The notes under the pieces are model-generated. The model had not been told where the DNA came from. It did no database searches and was given only the letters and a program-made list of their open reading frames with translations. From Mucispirillum schaedleri (GTDB taxonomy: Bacteria; Chrysiogenota; Deferribacteres; Deferribacterales; Mucispirillaceae), in contig CASEIN010000065.1 in assembly GCA_949287985.1 (NCBI GenBank), positions 62,001-126,000 of the forward strand: a stretch of DNA of 64,000 nucleotides, given 5' to 3'. Each line of letters opens with the position of its first letter. Positions within the stretch are counted from its first letter, which is position 1. Shown here in pieces: positions 26,940 to 35,954 of the stretch. Position numbers and translations under genes: made by a program.

Positions 26940-27955
26940 AAAATATAAATATAATATCATTTACTAAACAGGGGCAGTCATTAGCTTTAAAATTAAAAGA
27001 GTTATACAGCAAAGCCTGCCTTTATGGTAAAGAAGAAAATGAACAGGTAAAACGAATAGATAAAGATATAAAATCCTTTACTGGTGATATATTTTATGAA
27101 AGCGATTTAATAATATTTATTTCAGCTTTAGGTATAGCTGTTAGAAGTATTGCTCCATATATTATATCAAAAGATAAAGATGCGGCAGTTATTGTTATTG
27201 ATGATACAGCAAAATATGTAATACCTCTGCTTTCAGGTCATATTGGTGGGGCTAATAAATACGCAAAAGAAATTGCAGATTTTTTGCATTCTGAAGCAGT
27301 AATCACCACATCAACTGATAGAAATAATAAATTTGCAGTAGATAATTTTGCTGTAAATAATAACCTATATATTAAAGATATTACAAAAATTAAAGAAGTA
27401 TCTTCAAGAATATTAAATGGGGAAAATGTAGGCTTTATTAGTGATTATAAAGTAAGTGGAAAACTTCCCGAAGGGTTAGTTGAAGATATGCATCAAGAAT
27501 GCGGAATAGTAATATCTAAAGATATAAATAAGTTACCATTTCCTATTACAATGCAGTTAATACCAAAAGAATATGTGTTAGGAATAGGGGCTAGAAAAGG
27601 TGCAGATTATAATAATCTGTATGAATTTGTAGAATCAAGCTTAAAAAAATATAATATTTTGCATGAAGAAATACTTGCAGTAGTAAGTATTGATATAAAA
27701 AAGGATGAGGAAGCTATATTTGAGCTTGCAAAAGAGTATAATGTGCCTTTTATAACTTACAGCAGTGAAGTTTTGCAAAATGTAAAAGGTGATTTTAATA
27801 AAAGTGATTTTGTAAAAAAAGTAACTGGGGTTGATAATGTGTGTGAAAGAGCAGTAAAGGCATATGATGAAAATATAGAAATGGTAATGAAAAAAACAGC
27901 ATATAATGGAGTAACTCTTGCCATTGGAAAACTAGCTTGGCAGGGTAATTTTTAA
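26936..27955 (+). CDS. cbiG: Cobalt-precorrin-5A hydrolase CbiG
   Basis: The 339-residue enzyme opens the delta-lactone of cobalt-precorrin-5A and releases acetaldehyde. The central domain has FISALGIAVRSIAPYI and LLSGHIGGANKYAKEIA, and the C-terminal CbiG domain has LGIGARKGADYNNLYEFVES. Both are diagnostic. The start is TTG 26936 (in a TTGA overlap with cbiF) or GTG 26933; AAAGG upstream fits the TTG better. The N-terminal domain is present, so it is the full-length form. Confidence 0.94.
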   Translation: MKNINIISFTKQGQSLALKLKELYSKACLYGKEENEQVKRIDKDIKSFTGDIFYESDLIIFISALGIAVRSIAPYIISKDKDAAVIVIDDTAKYVIPLLSGHIGGANKYAKEIADFLHSEAVITTSTDRNNKFAVDNFAVNNNLYIKDITKIKEVSSRILNGENVGFISDYKVSGKLPEGLVEDMHQECGIVISKDINKLPFPITMQLIPKEYVLGIGARKGADYNNLYEFVESSLKKYNILHEEILAVVSIDIKKDEEAIFELAKEYNVPFITYSSEVLQNVKGDFNKSDFVKKVTGVDNVCERAVKAYDENIEMVMKKTAYNGVTLAIGKLAWQGNF

Positions 27956-27982
27956 AAAATAAAAAATACTTGAGGAAAATAA

Positions 27983-28714
27983 ATGAAAGGAAAATTGTAT
28001 GTAATAGGCACAGGCCCAGGAAGTGATGATTTAATAAGCGGACGTGCATTAAAAGCTATTGAAGAAAGCTCTGTTATTGCAGGCTACGGGGTTTATACTG
28101 ATTTAATAGCCCATAAAATAGAAGGTAAAGAGATTATTACAACACCTATGAAACAGGAAGTTGCAAGGTGCGAAAAAGCCTTAGAAGTTGCAAAAAGTGG
28201 TAAAATTGTATCATTAATATCTAGTGGTGATGCTGGGGTTTATGGTATGGCAGGCTTAATATATGAAATAGCAGGTAATGATGATATTGATATTGAAGTA
28301 ATCCCTGGCATTAGTGCAGTTTTAGCAGCTGCTGCTAGGCTTGGTGCTCCATTGACCCATGATTTTGCAGTTATTTCATTAAGTGATTTATTAACACCTT
28401 GGGAAAAAATAGAAAAACGGTTAAAAAATGCAGCTGAGGCTGAATTCATTATTGCTATATATAACCCGAGCAGTAAAAAACGAGCAGATTATTTAAGAAA
28501 AGCATGTGAGATTATGAAGCCATATATAAGTGATGATACCATATGTGGATATGTTAGAAACTGCGAAAGGGATGAGGAAGAAATTGGAACATTGACTTTT
28601 AAAGAGCTTTTTGATTTTCAGGCAGATATGTTTACATTAATAATCATAGGTAATAGCACAACAAAATTAATTAATAAAAAAATGGTAACTCCACGAGGTT
28701 ATAAAGGTATATGA
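27983..28714 (+). CDS. cbiH: Cobalt-factor III C17-methyltransferase CbiH
   Basis: The 243-residue tetrapyrrole methylase drives ring contraction and C17 methylation. YVIGTGPGSDDLISGRA, the family-specific VIAGYGVYTDLI, SSGDAGVYGMAGL, IPGISAVLAAAARLGAPLTHDFAVISLSD and IYNPSSKKR are typical of CobJ/CbiH. The C-terminal Fe-S extension seen in some long homologues is absent. GAGGAAA precedes the ATG and the stop overlaps cbiJ by ATGA. Confidence 0.95.
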   Translation: MKGKLYVIGTGPGSDDLISGRALKAIEESSVIAGYGVYTDLIAHKIEGKEIITTPMKQEVARCEKALEVAKSGKIVSLISSGDAGVYGMAGLIYEIAGNDDIDIEVIPGISAVLAAAARLGAPLTHDFAVISLSDLLTPWEKIEKRLKNAAEAEFIIAIYNPSSKKRADYLRKACEIMKPYISDDTICGYVRNCERDEEEIGTLTFKELFDFQADMFTLIIIGNSTTKLINKKMVTPRGYKGI

Positions 28715-29475
28715 TAAAACCTTTAATTTTTGCAGGCACAACAGAAGGCAAAGAGATTGCATTATATTTTGATAATAAAAATATCCCTGTTGTCATTTTT
28801 ACAGCTACAGATTACGGTAAAATGGTGCTTCCTGAATTAAAACATGCAGAAATAATAACAGGCAGGAAAGATTATAATGATATGGTTGCATATTTTAAAA
28901 GTATGGAAAATGAAAATATTATAATAATTGATGCTACCCACCCATATGCCAGCATTGTTACAGAAAACTTATATAATGCAGCAAAAGAATTGAATATTGA
29001 ATATTTTAGGCTTTTAAGACCTTCCACCTATGAAAGCGGTGCAAAAGAATTTGAAAGTATTGAAGAAGCTGTTACCTATTTAAACACAAAGGAAGGCAAT
29101 ATATTACTTGCAACAGGCTCAAAAGAGCTTGCAAAATATACAGGGATTAATGATATTTCACGGCTTTATCCAAGAGTTTTACCAGATGAACATATTATAA
29201 AAAATATAAAAGATTTAGGCTTTATATTAAAAAATATAATATGTATGCAGGGGCCTTTTACTACCCTTATGAATGAAGCCACTTTAAAGCAGATAAATGC
29301 AAAATTTTTAGTAACAAAAGATACAGGTAAGGCTGGTGGATTTGATGAAAAACTGCTATCAGCAAATAACACTGGGGCAGAATTAATAGTTATAAAAAGA
29401 CCTTATGAAAAAGTGCAGGGGCATAATATGCAGGAACTAATAAATATAATAGAAGAAAAATATTTAAGGGCGTAA
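28711..29475 (+). CDS. cbiJ: Cobalt-precorrin-6A reductase CbiJ
   Basis: The 254-residue NAD(P)H-dependent reductase has FAGTTEGKEIA at the N terminus, IIDATHPYASIVTENLYNA (the family signature), LLATGSKELAKY and LVTKDTGKAGGFDEK. It reduces cobalt-precorrin-6A before the CbiE/CbiT steps. It is coupled to cbiH by a four-base overlap and is separated by one base from the next gene. Confidence 0.94.
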   Translation: MIKPLIFAGTTEGKEIALYFDNKNIPVVIFTATDYGKMVLPELKHAEIITGRKDYNDMVAYFKSMENENIIIIDATHPYASIVTENLYNAAKELNIEYFRLLRPSTYESGAKEFESIEEAVTYLNTKEGNILLATGSKELAKYTGINDISRLYPRVLPDEHIIKNIKDLGFILKNIICMQGPFTTLMNEATLKQINAKFLVTKDTGKAGGFDEKLLSANNTGAELIVIKRPYEKVQGHNMQELINIIEEKYLRA

Positions 29476-29476
29476 T

Positions 29477-29908
29477 ATGTTTTTTCCCATATTTATAGAT
29501 ATTAAAGATTTTAAAGTGCTTGTTATTGGTTTTGGAAATATTGCTTATAGAAGAATAAAAGTATTAGTAGAATTTGGGGCAGATGTAAAAGTTATTACAA
29601 AGCAGGCAAAATATAATATAGATAATATTGATGTAATAATTAAAGAATATGAAGAAAGGGATATAACAAATGAATATAATATGGTAATAGCAGCAACAGA
29701 TAATCAAGATGTAAATAAAAGCATAATAGAAAAAGCAAAGCAGGAAAACATAAAGTATTATAACAATATAAGTGATAAAAGTATGAGTAACTTTTATTTT
29801 CCTGCTGTAATTACAAATGAAGATATAGTATGCGGTATTATTTCTCAAGATGGTAAAAACCATAAGGCAGCTAAAGAATACAGCATAAAATTAAAGGAAA
29901 TATTATGA
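29477..29908 (+). CDS. Short precorrin-2 dehydrogenase-like protein (CysG/Met8 N-terminal domain)
   Basis: The 143-residue NAD-binding protein has FFPIFIDIKDFKVLVIGFGNIAYRR (Rossmann GxGxxA with an added helix), VIAATDNQDVNKSI and FYFPAVITNEDIVCGIISQDGKN, the core of Met8/CysG siroheme synthases. It should oxidise precorrin-2 to sirohydrochlorin, the substrate for cobalt insertion by CbiX. It lacks most of the C-terminal dimerisation and helical region of full-length enzymes (about 200 residues), a form also seen in some other anaerobes. The conserved Asp/Ser of the active region (ATDNQ, ISQDGK) are kept. ATGA overlap with the next gene. Confidence 0.85.
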   Translation: MFFPIFIDIKDFKVLVIGFGNIAYRRIKVLVEFGADVKVITKQAKYNIDNIDVIIKEYEERDITNEYNMVIAATDNQDVNKSIIEKAKQENIKYYNNISDKSMSNFYFPAVITNEDIVCGIISQDGKNHKAAKEYSIKLKEIL

Positions 29909-31395
29909 AAAAAGGTAAAGTTACATTAATAGGTGCAGGCCCTGGGGATAAGGGCTTATTAACTATGAAAGGCTATGAAGCTTTAAAGCAAAGCGATGTA
30001 GTAGTATATGACAGGCTTGTTTCAAAAGATATACTTGATTTAAGCCCAGAAAATGCAGAAATGATAAATGTGGGAAAAGTTATGAACCACCATAATATAC
30101 CACAACCTGAAATAAATAAAATACTGCTTGAAAAAGCGTTGTTTGGTAAAAATGTAGTACGTTTAAAAGGCGGTGACCCATTTGTTTTTGGCAGAGGCGG
30201 GGAAGAGCTGGAACTGTTGCTTAAAAATAATATAGAGTATGAAGTAATACCCGGCATTACAAGTGCAGTTTCTGCTTTAGCTTATGCAGGAATTCCTGTA
30301 ACACACAGAGATTATGCATCATCAATCCATTTTGTAACAGGGCATGCAAAAGACGGGCTTGTGGAAAATATTAATTTTAAAAGTTTAGTAGATGGTGGTG
30401 GCACTATTATTTTTTATATGGGTGTTTCCACTATAAAACAACTTGTAAAAGGCTTGTTAGAAGCTGGAATGGAAAAAGATATGCCTTGTGTTGCAGTGGA
30501 AAACGGCACACGAGCAAACCAGCGTTCACTTTTTTCAGATATTAGTAATATTTGTGAAAAAGCAGAAGAATTTAAGCTGAAAAGCCCTGCTGTTATTGCT
30601 TTTGGCAGAGTTTGCAGCTTGGGAAATAAGTTTGATTATTTTACTAAAAATAAGCTTTTTGGTAAAAAAGTAATTGTTTCAAGAGCAAAAGTATCAAACA
30701 ATAAATTAACTGATAAGCTCAAATATTATGGTGCTGATGTGCTTGATTTTGTAAATATGGAAATTAAGCCAGTTGATGATAAATCACATCTTTCATATTT
30801 AATAGATAATTTAAAAGATTATGCAAGCCTTGTTTTTAGCAGTAAAAACAGCGTAATAAACTTTTTTAATGAGCTTTATAGTAAAAATAAAGACAGTAGA
30901 GCATTAAGCCATTTAAAAATAATAGTTATTGGTAAATCATCAAGTGATGAGTTATTAAAATATGGTATTATAAAAGATTTTATGCCAAAAGAGTTTGATA
31001 ATGTAAGCCTTGCAAAAGCTTATAAAGAATTAAATATTCAAGGAAAAGTGGCTGTATTAGAAGCTGAAAATGATATTGCATCTATTTATAAAGCGTTTAT
31101 TGATAACAATATAGATGTAGAATTATTTGAATGCTATAAAATAGAATATCTGCCATATGAAAATACGGCACTATTTAATGACTATATAGAAAAAAATGCA
31201 GTAGCAGCTTTTACCAGCGGTGCAGCAGTGCATGGGTTTGTAACAACTTGTAATATAAAAGATTTCAGCAAAATTAGAGCAGTATGTATTGGTAAAGCTA
31301 CATATAAAAAAGCGCAAAACTATAATTTTAATGCGTATATGGCAGAAAAACCAACAATAGATAGTTTAATAGAAAAAATCAGTGAAATGGAGTAA
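29905..31395 (+). CDS. cobA-hemD: Fused uroporphyrinogen-III C-methyltransferase / uroporphyrinogen-III synthase
   Basis: This is a 496-residue two-domain fusion. Residues 1-245 are the SUMT domain (LIGAGPGDKGLLTMKG, VVVYDRLVS, RLKGGDPFVFGRGGEE, IPGITSAVSALAYAGIPVTHRD), which makes precorrin-2. Residues 250-496 resemble HemD (KKVIVSRAK, a FSSKNSVINFF block, AFTSGAAVHGF), which closes hydroxymethylbilane to uroporphyrinogen III. The fusion is common in Firmicutes and related anaerobes. It supplies the tetrapyrrole entry point from inside the B12 operon. hemA, hemB and hemC are not in this window. Confidence 0.94.
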   Translation: MKKGKVTLIGAGPGDKGLLTMKGYEALKQSDVVVYDRLVSKDILDLSPENAEMINVGKVMNHHNIPQPEINKILLEKALFGKNVVRLKGGDPFVFGRGGEELELLLKNNIEYEVIPGITSAVSALAYAGIPVTHRDYASSIHFVTGHAKDGLVENINFKSLVDGGGTIIFYMGVSTIKQLVKGLLEAGMEKDMPCVAVENGTRANQRSLFSDISNICEKAEEFKLKSPAVIAFGRVCSLGNKFDYFTKNKLFGKKVIVSRAKVSNNKLTDKLKYYGADVLDFVNMEIKPVDDKSHLSYLIDNLKDYASLVFSSKNSVINFFNELYSKNKDSRALSHLKIIVIGKSSSDELLKYGIIKDFMPKEFDNVSLAKAYKELNIQGKVAVLEAENDIASIYKAFIDNNIDVELFECYKIEYLPYENTALFNDYIEKNAVAAFTSGAAVHGFVTTCNIKDFSKIRAVCIGKATYKKAQNYNFNAYMAEKPTIDSLIEKISEME

Positions 31396-31399
31396 TAAA

Positions 31400-31762
31400 A
31401 TGAAAGGAATATTAATAATAGCTCATGGAAGCAGAAGAAAAGAAACATTAGATACTATGGAGCAGGTTTTTGCAATGGTGCAGGAAAATATGCCTGATAT
31501 AATAGTGGAACACGCTTATATGGAATTTTGCGATGTTAATTTAGAAAAAGGGCTTGATTTATTAAGGGAACGTGGGGTTGATGAAATTGTGGTTGTGCCA
31601 TATTTTCTTTTTGACGGTATGCATATTATAAAAGATATACCTGAAGAAATTGCAGCCTATTTAGAAAAACATAAAAACTTAAAAATTTCTATGGGTAAAA
31701 CGCTAGGGGCAGATAAAAGAATAGCAGATGTGCTATGCGATAGAATAAAGGAAGTTATATAA
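31400..31762 (+). CDS. cbiX: Sirohydrochlorin cobaltochelatase, short CbiX type
   Basis: The 120-residue single-domain chelatase (CbiX-S type) should act as a homodimer. IIAHGSRRKET carries the N-terminal metal-binding His and PYFLFDGMHIIKDIP the second His. It inserts Co2+ into sirohydrochlorin without ATP, which defines the early cobalt-insertion route. ATG 31400 is preferred over 31382 because it starts directly after the previous stop and gives the standard N terminus. No CbiK is present. Confidence 0.92.
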   Translation: MKGILIIAHGSRRKETLDTMEQVFAMVQENMPDIIVEHAYMEFCDVNLEKGLDLLRERGVDEIVVVPYFLFDGMHIIKDIPEEIAAYLEKHKNLKISMGKTLGADKRIADVLCDRIKEVI

Positions 31763-31764
31763 TA

Positions 31765-32952
31765 ATGAAAAACTTATATATAATCGGTGCTGGTATGGGG
31801 CATATTGATGATTTAACCATAACAGCAAAAAATATAATACAAAAATGTGGCAAAGTTATTGGAAGTGATAGGCTTTTTCATCAGTATGAAAGTTTAAATA
31901 AAAATATAACTGCCCCAAAATTTGCAGATATTATAGAAGAAATAGAAAATTCAAATGAAGAAAATATTGCAGTACTGCTTTCAGGGGATACTGGGTTTTT
32001 TAGTTACAGTAAATCATTGGTTGCAAAATTAGATGATAGATTTAATATTGAAATAATCCCCGGTATTAGCTCAAAACAGTACCTGCTTTCAAAACTGAAA
32101 ATAAGCTATGATAATGTTAATGTAATATCAGTCCATGGCAGAAATAATAAAGTTATAGGAAGTGTCAGCTATAATGAGTATTCATTTATACTAACAGGTG
32201 GCAAAGCAAAAGCCCATAATGTAATAGCAGATATTTTTAATGCAGGACTGCAAGATGTAGTTATTTCTATTGGGGAAAATATGCATTTAGAAAACGAAAA
32301 AATTATTACACTTCCTATAAAAGATGCTTTAAATTATGAATTTTGCGATTTAACCGTTCTTTTAGTGCATAATAAAGATTATATAAACCCAAATAAACCT
32401 TTAAAAGATAATGATTTTATTAGGGGCAAAGCACCTATGACAAAAGAAGATATTAGGTGGCTTTTACCAAAATATTTAGAAATAGAAGAAAATGACATTG
32501 TATATGATATAGGCTCAGGTACAGGAAGCTGTGCTTTTGAATTTGCAGGTCATGCTAAAAACGGGCTAGTGTATGCTTTTGAAAAGGAAGAAGAAGCATA
32601 TAATTTAATATGCGAAAATAAGAAAAATTTAAAACGGTATAATGTGGAATGCGTTAAAGGAAATGCACCTGATATATTAAGAGATATAGAATCACCTGAT
32701 AAAGTATTTATTGGTGGCAGTTCTGGAAAAATAGAAGATATTTATTCTATAATTTATGAAAAAAATAGTAATGCAGTTATTACAGTTACAGCTATTACCA
32801 TAGAAACATTATATAAAAGCATAGAAGCATTTAAAAAATATGGTATTGAACCAGAGATAGTTTGTATTAACAGTGCAAAATCTAAAAAAGTTGGACCATA
32901 CCATATGATGATGGGAAATAACCCAGTATATATTATTACAGGCAGGAAATAA
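31765..32952 (+). CDS. cbiET: Fused cobalt-precorrin-7 C5-methyltransferase / C15-methyltransferase (decarboxylating)
   Basis: This is a 395-residue fusion. Residues 1-200 are the CbiE tetrapyrrole methylase (YIIGAGMGHIDDLTITA, LLSGDTGFFSYS, IPGISSKQYLLSKL). Residues 210-395 are the CbiT Rossmann methyltransferase (APMTKEDIRWLLPKYL, VYDIGSGTGSCAFEFA, VFIGGSSGKIEDI), which methylates C15 and decarboxylates the acetate side chain. The fused form equals CobL of the aerobic pathway, but its neighbours are all anaerobic-route enzymes. Confidence 0.95.
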   Translation: MKNLYIIGAGMGHIDDLTITAKNIIQKCGKVIGSDRLFHQYESLNKNITAPKFADIIEEIENSNEENIAVLLSGDTGFFSYSKSLVAKLDDRFNIEIIPGISSKQYLLSKLKISYDNVNVISVHGRNNKVIGSVSYNEYSFILTGGKAKAHNVIADIFNAGLQDVVISIGENMHLENEKIITLPIKDALNYEFCDLTVLLVHNKDYINPNKPLKDNDFIRGKAPMTKEDIRWLLPKYLEIEENDIVYDIGSGTGSCAFEFAGHAKNGLVYAFEKEEEAYNLICENKKNLKRYNVECVKGNAPDILRDIESPDKVFIGGSSGKIEDIYSIIYEKNSNAVITVTAITIETLYKSIEAFKKYGIEPEIVCINSAKSKKVGPYHMMMGNNPVYIITGRK

Positions 32953-32953
32953 C

Positions 32954-34294
32954 TTGGAAAAAAATGTATCAAGGCTTTTAATAACGGCTATAAACAGTGG
33001 CAGTGGTAAAACATTATTTACTATGGGGCTTTTAAGGCTTTTGCAAAATAAAGGCTTAAATGTTTCAAGCTATAAATGCGGCCCAGATTATATAGATACT
33101 TCTTTTCATAAAAAAGCCTTAAATTTGCCATGCAGAAATATTGATTTATTTTTATCAGATACTAATACCGTAAAAAATATATTATCAGAAAGCTCAAATA
33201 TTGCCATAATAGAAGGTGTTATGGGCTTTTATGATGGTATTGCTTATTCTAGTAGCGCTTCAAGTTATGAAATAAGCATGAAAACTAATACACCTGCCAT
33301 ATTAATAATAGATGCAAAAGGAAAAGCTGCCACATTAAAAGCTTTAATTTATGGAATGCTTAAATATAAAGAAAATAATATAAGGGCAGTAATATTAAAT
33401 AGAATACATAAGCAGACATATGAAATTTATAAGGATATAATAGAAAAAGAATTAAATATAAAAGTGGCAGGTTTTTTACCTGAAATGAAAGATGTTACTT
33501 TAAAAAGCCGTCATTTAGGGCTAATTACTGCAGAAGAAATTAAAAATATTGATGATATAATTAATAAAACAGCTGAAAATATTAATGAGTTTGTAGATGT
33601 TAATATGCTTTTAAATATTGCAAATAAAGCTGAACCATTAATTTATGAAGAAATGAAAATAGATTATATAGGCAAATGTAAAATTGGAATTGCAAGAGAT
33701 GAATCATTTTGTTTTTATTATGAAGATAATATAAAAGTATTAGAAAAAATGGGGGCAGAGATTATTTATTTTTCCCCACTTTATGATAAAAAGCTTCCAG
33801 AAGGCTTACAGGGCATAATATTTTATGGTGGTTACCCTGAACTATATATTGAAAAATTAAGTAAAAACGAAAGTTTTATTCATTCATTACAAAAAGCATA
33901 TGAAAGTAATATTCCACTTATGACAGAATGTGGTGGATATATGTATATAAGTAAAAGTATTGATAATATAAAAAGTGCTTCTTTAATTGAAGGCAGTGCC
34001 TATATGACTAATAAACTGCAAAATTTTGGATATATTAATGTAACAAGCCAAAAAGACAGTATGATTTTAAAAAAAGGGGAAGTGATAAAAGCCCATGAGT
34101 TTCATTATTCTAAAATGGATAATGAATGTAATGACTGCTTTATGCAAAAACCAAGCAGCACTAAAAACTGGGTTGGAGCAAAGTTAGAAGATAATCTATA
34201 TGCAGGATACCCTCATTTGTATTATCTTGGAAATATAAATATAGCAAAACGCTTTATTGAAAAAGCATTAAATTATAAAATGGATAATCTATGA
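32954..34294 (+). CDS. cbiA: Cobyrinate a,c-diamide synthase CbiA
   Basis: The 446-residue ATP- and glutamine-dependent amidase has an N-terminal dethiobiotin-synthetase-like ATPase domain (LLITAINSGSGKTLFTMGLL, then GPDYIDTSFH) and a C-terminal class I glutamine amidotransferase domain (FYGGYPELY, MTECGGYMYI with the catalytic Cys, and KAHEFHYS with the His). The start is TTG 32954 with AGGA six bases upstream; no in-frame ATG is near. ATGA overlap with cobU. Confidence 0.95.
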   Translation: MEKNVSRLLITAINSGSGKTLFTMGLLRLLQNKGLNVSSYKCGPDYIDTSFHKKALNLPCRNIDLFLSDTNTVKNILSESSNIAIIEGVMGFYDGIAYSSSASSYEISMKTNTPAILIIDAKGKAATLKALIYGMLKYKENNIRAVILNRIHKQTYEIYKDIIEKELNIKVAGFLPEMKDVTLKSRHLGLITAEEIKNIDDIINKTAENINEFVDVNMLLNIANKAEPLIYEEMKIDYIGKCKIGIARDESFCFYYEDNIKVLEKMGAEIIYFSPLYDKKLPEGLQGIIFYGGYPELYIEKLSKNESFIHSLQKAYESNIPLMTECGGYMYISKSIDNIKSASLIEGSAYMTNKLQNFGYINVTSQKDSMILKKGEVIKAHEFHYSKMDNECNDCFMQKPSSTKNWVGAKLEDNLYAGYPHLYYLGNINIAKRFIEKALNYKMDNL

Positions 34295-34794
34295 TTTACT
34301 TTGTTTCAGGTGGAGTAAAAAGCCATAAATCAAAAAGGGCAGAAAGTATAGCAGGTAGCTTTAATGGTGAAAAACTATATATTGCCACCATGGAAAATAA
34401 AAGCGAAGAATCAAAAAAACGCATAGAAAAACACAAAGCTATGCGAAAGGATAAAAATTTTAAAACAATGGAAATAGAGAAAGATTTTGAAAGTATAGAT
34501 TTATCATGCTTTAGTGTGGTGCTTTTAGAATGCCTTGGAAATTTATGTGCTAACCATTTATTTAATGGGGGAAGTATAGAAGGGTTTTATAAAGACATAG
34601 ATTATTTAATGAAAAATGCAAAAAACTTGGTTGTTGTAACAAATGATATTAGTTATGACGGGTTATATTACAGCAAAGAAGTTCAAGAATATATAAAAAC
34701 ATTGAATAATGGTGCAAGCTATATTGCAGAAAGGGCAGATAGTGTTATTGAAATGGTTTATGGTAATATAATAATCCATAAGGGTAGATTATGA
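34291..34794 (+). CDS. cobU: Adenosylcobinamide kinase / guanylyltransferase CobU
   Basis: The 167-residue enzyme phosphorylates adenosylcobinamide and transfers GMP to it. The P-loop reads SGGVKSHKSKRAE, so the usual Gly of SGKS is His; the Lys-Ser pair is kept. LYIATMENKSEESKKRIEKHKAMR matches the CobU block that carries the guanylylated His. LLECLGNLCANHLF is the Walker B-like region. The C-terminal NEVGxGIVP segment of canonical CobU seems reduced here, and a separate gene three positions on carries such a segment (see the CobU-like protein). Confidence 0.85.
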   Translation: MIYFVSGGVKSHKSKRAESIAGSFNGEKLYIATMENKSEESKKRIEKHKAMRKDKNFKTMEIEKDFESIDLSCFSVVLLECLGNLCANHLFNGGSIEGFYKDIDYLMKNAKNLVVVTNDISYDGLYYSKEVQEYIKTLNNGASYIAERADSVIEMVYGNIIIHKGRL

Positions 34795-35558
34795 GCTTAT
34801 TACGAAGTTTTTTAATATGTGTATCCATGTATTCTATAATCCCTGTGCCAAATATTGCATGGCAGGAAAAAGATATGAAGTATATATTTTATATGCTTGT
34901 ATTTTTAGGTATACTTTTAGGGCTTGCAGAATATGGAATATATGTAACAGCAGAACATTTTCAAATATCATCAGTTCTTTATGCAGCATTATCTACTGCC
35001 TTAATAGTGCTTTTTACAGGTGGTATCCATTTTGATGGCTATGCTGATACAATAGATGCAATATTTTGCCATGGAAACCAAGAAAAACGCCAGCAGGTTT
35101 TAAAAGACAGTAACTCTGGAGCATTTGCCATAATCTATACTATTACATATTTTATGATTATGTTTGCAGCATTTGAAAATATGTATAAATCTGTAGAAAT
35201 ATTTATGTTAATTTATACATTTACTTTAAGCAGAATATTTGTGCTGTATATAATAGCCTATACAAAAAGTGCAACAGAAAAGGGGCTTTTATATACTTTT
35301 TCTAAAGTAGAAAATAAGAAGGCGTTACTAATATATGCATACCTTGTAACTATTTTTTCGTTTATTTTGCTTTACTTTCTTGCAGGGCTTACATCTTCAC
35401 TAATGATTTTATTGATTTTAGTAATAATTTCTATTATACTAAATAAGTATTTTATAAAAGTTTTTGGTGGCTTAAGTGGTGATTTAGCAGGCTTTAGCAT
35501 ATGTATATACGAAGTCTGCCTGCTTTTATATTTTAGTATGTTTGGTGGCTTTATATGA
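34791..35558 (+). CDS. cobS: Adenosylcobinamide-GDP ribazoletransferase CobS
   Basis: The 255-residue polytopic membrane enzyme joins adenosylcobinamide-GDP and alpha-ribazole. It has the family block GGIHFDGYADTIDAIFCHGNQEKRQQVLKDSNSGAFAI, which holds the acidic metal/substrate residues of the CDP-alcohol-transferase-like site, and GGLSGDLAGF near the C terminus. About six to seven membrane helices are visible. It is coupled to its neighbours by ATGA overlaps on both sides. Confidence 0.95.
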   Translation: MSLLRSFLICVSMYSIIPVPNIAWQEKDMKYIFYMLVFLGILLGLAEYGIYVTAEHFQISSVLYAALSTALIVLFTGGIHFDGYADTIDAIFCHGNQEKRQQVLKDSNSGAFAIIYTITYFMIMFAAFENMYKSVEIFMLIYTFTLSRIFVLYIIAYTKSATEKGLLYTFSKVENKKALLIYAYLVTIFSFILLYFLAGLTSSLMILLILVIISIILNKYFIKVFGGLSGDLAGFSICIYEVCLLLYFSMFGGFI

Positions 35559-35947
35559 TTTTAATAATTGGTGGAGCATATCATAATAAACTTGCCTATG
35601 CTTTAAAAACATATAATATAGTAAAAGAAGATATGCAAAATGGAAGCGACTGCCCAGTAAATGAGGCCTTTTCTAAAAAGGGTATATATAACCTGCACTT
35701 ACTTATTAAAAGGTATATGGAGCAGGGTTTATTAAACAGTGAAAATTATTTTCAAGTTATAGAACAAATTAATAACTCAAATATAGAAATTATAATATGT
35801 AATGAAATAGGCTCAGGTATTATACCACTTGATAAGTTTGAGAGAGAATATAGAGATATGGTTGGGAGAATAGTTTCAGAAATAAGTGCTATATCTCATA
35901 AAGTAGAGCGTATATATTACGGTATACCAACAATTTTAAAGGGGTAG
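35555..35947 (+). CDS. CobU-like protein lacking the P-loop
   Basis: The 130-residue protein resembles the second half of CobU: IIICNEIGSGIIPLDKFEREYRDMVGRIVSEISAISHKVERIYYGIP matches the NEVGxGIVP-xxxx-RDxxGRxNQ-xxxxADxVxLVVxGIP end of that family. The N terminus IIGGAYHNKLAYA keeps the glycines but not the Gly-Lys-Ser of a P-loop, so it cannot be a normal kinase. It may complement the upstream CobU, which lacks this C-terminal part, or regulate it. It is coupled to cobS by ATGA. Confidence 0.7.
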   Translation: MILIIGGAYHNKLAYALKTYNIVKEDMQNGSDCPVNEAFSKKGIYNLHLLIKRYMEQGLLNSENYFQVIEQINNSNIEIIICNEIGSGIIPLDKFEREYRDMVGRIVSEISAISHKVERIYYGIPTILKG

Positions 35948-35954
35948 AAGCAAG

